From: Magnetovibrio blakemorei
GTDB lineage: Bacteria; Pseudomonadota; Alphaproteobacteria; Rhodospirillales; Magnetovibrionaceae
Reading direction: 5' to 3'
DNA: 64,000 bases
Assembly: GCF_001746755.1 (NCBI RefSeq)
Contig: NZ_MCGG01000002.1
Location: 62,001 to 126,000, forward strand
This document shows positions 63,577-64,000 of this stretch, in pieces. Below the pieces are notes generated by a model, which saw only the letters and a program-made list of their open reading frames with translations, made no database searches and was not told where the DNA came from. Each line of letters begins with the position of its first letter. Positions within the stretch are counted from its first letter, which is position 1. Made by a program: the position numbers and the translations under genes.

Positions 63577-64000
63577 TTATTCTAGGGCCTGTCTCAGCCC
63601 CGCTGCCGCCGCCCACGGCGTCAGCGCAAGAGCGCCCACCAAAAGTGCGGCCAAAAACACCAGGTGCGGGCGCACGCTCTGATCAAAAATGGCCGCATCC
63701 ACCGCGGAAACGCCAAAAATCAAGATGGGAATGTACAGCGGCAACACCAGCAACGACAACAGCACACCGCCACGTCTGGAGCCCAAAATCAACGCCGCCC
63801 CCACGGCCCCGATCAAGCTCAACGTCGGCGTGCCCAGCAACAAGGCTGCGATCAGCACCAAAAAACCTTCAGACGGCAACTGCATCAACACCGCCAACAG
63901 CGGCGCCGTAACGATCAACGGCAAGCCCGTCGTCAGCCAGTGTGCGACCACCTTGGCCAAAACGGTGATTTCCAACGGCACCGGGGCCAGCGCCAAAAGC
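63577..64000 (-). CDS. ccmB: haem exporter protein CcmB (5' end outside window)
   Basis: The C-terminal 140 or so residues of the ABC permease CcmB. Visible features are LTTGLPLIVTAPLLAVLMQLP, the Gly-rich GTPTLSLIGAVGAALILG, and LVLPLYIPILIFGVSA, the usual membrane segments of CcmB, ending QALE. The reading frame stays open to the window edge (LLALAPVPLEI), so the gene starts beyond 64000. ccmA is expected further upstream. Confidence 0.92.
   Translation of the reverse strand, partial: LLALAPVPLEITVLAKVVAHWLTTGLPLIVTAPLLAVLMQLPSEGFLVLIAALLLGTPTLSLIGAVGAALILGSRRGGVLLSLLVLPLYIPILIFGVSAVDAAIFDQSVRPHLVFLAALLVGALALTPWAAAAGLRQALE

Overview
The window is bacterial chromosome from an alphaproteobacterium, most likely of the Rhodospirillales type. 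The evidence is a CcrM-type GANTC methyltransferase, the complete reductive and mutase core of the ethylmalonyl-CoA pathway, an OlsB/OlsA ornithine-lipid pair, a system I cytochrome c maturation cluster with CcmI, and a NasS/NasT nitrate regulatory pair. Most genes have mid-50s GC by eye. I see no phage, plasmid backbone, intact insertion sequence or CRISPR array.

Layout. 1-5.2 kb: 3' part of a PAS histidine kinase, an endonuclease/phosphatase-fold protein, aminopeptidase P and small unknowns. 5.2-10.5 kb: ethylmalonyl-CoA mutase, divergent from crotonyl-CoA carboxylase/reductase and methylsuccinyl-CoA dehydrogenase. 10.6-14.3 kb: a degenerate receiver protein convergent with a large PAS/GAF histidine kinase. 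14.5-17.8 kb: cobalamin adenosyltransferase, EtfBA and 3-hydroxybutyryl-CoA dehydrogenase. 17.9-33.9 kb: LysE-type exporter, OlsBA, dCMP deaminase, CcrM, RNase HII, radical SAM protein, two arsenosugar-type glycosyltransferases, MoaB, lytic transglycosylase, a family-4-like uracil-DNA glycosylase, ETF-quinone oxidoreductase, a TPR protein and IspE. 34.08 kb: tRNA-Gln(TTG). 34.5-40.6 kb: a GC-rich menaquinone block, menF-menD-menB-menC with menE convergent. 40.9-41.84 kb: a thioesterase followed by a graveyard of TRAP and SulP transporter fragments. 41.84-53.7 kb (minus strand): nitrate assimilation, nasT-nasS-[leader]-nrtA-nrtB-nrtDC-nirB-nirD-nasA. 53.9-57.3 kb: a glycine-betaine-type ABC transporter. 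57.7-64 kb: ccmI-H-G-F-E-D-C and partial ccmB.

How the genes connect. Ccr, Ecm and Mcd carry crotonyl-CoA to mesaconyl-CoA. The PduO-type adenosyltransferase can supply the coenzyme for Ecm. EtfBA and the ETF-quinone oxidoreductase can pass electrons from Mcd into the quinone pool. A paired TTCGCA-N2-TGCGAA-like motif lies in front of ecm/ccr, etfBA and etf-QO, which suggests one regulon. The nas cluster has a readable attenuator: two hairpins with hexanucleotide loops (A at position 1, G at position 4), the second overlapping an intrinsic terminator, preceded by a sigma-54-like promoter.

Most notable: (1) a compositionally distinct menaquinone block, unusual for a ubiquinone-using class, next to a tRNA gene, with four TGTC repeats spaced about 20 bp (reminiscent of TniA/TnsB transposon ends) starting exactly at the tRNA terminator; (2) the shared ethylmalonyl-CoA operator candidate; (3) six GANTC sites within 87 bp upstream of ccrM; (4) the nas leader attenuator; (5) a decayed transporter junction between the thioesterase and the nas operon.
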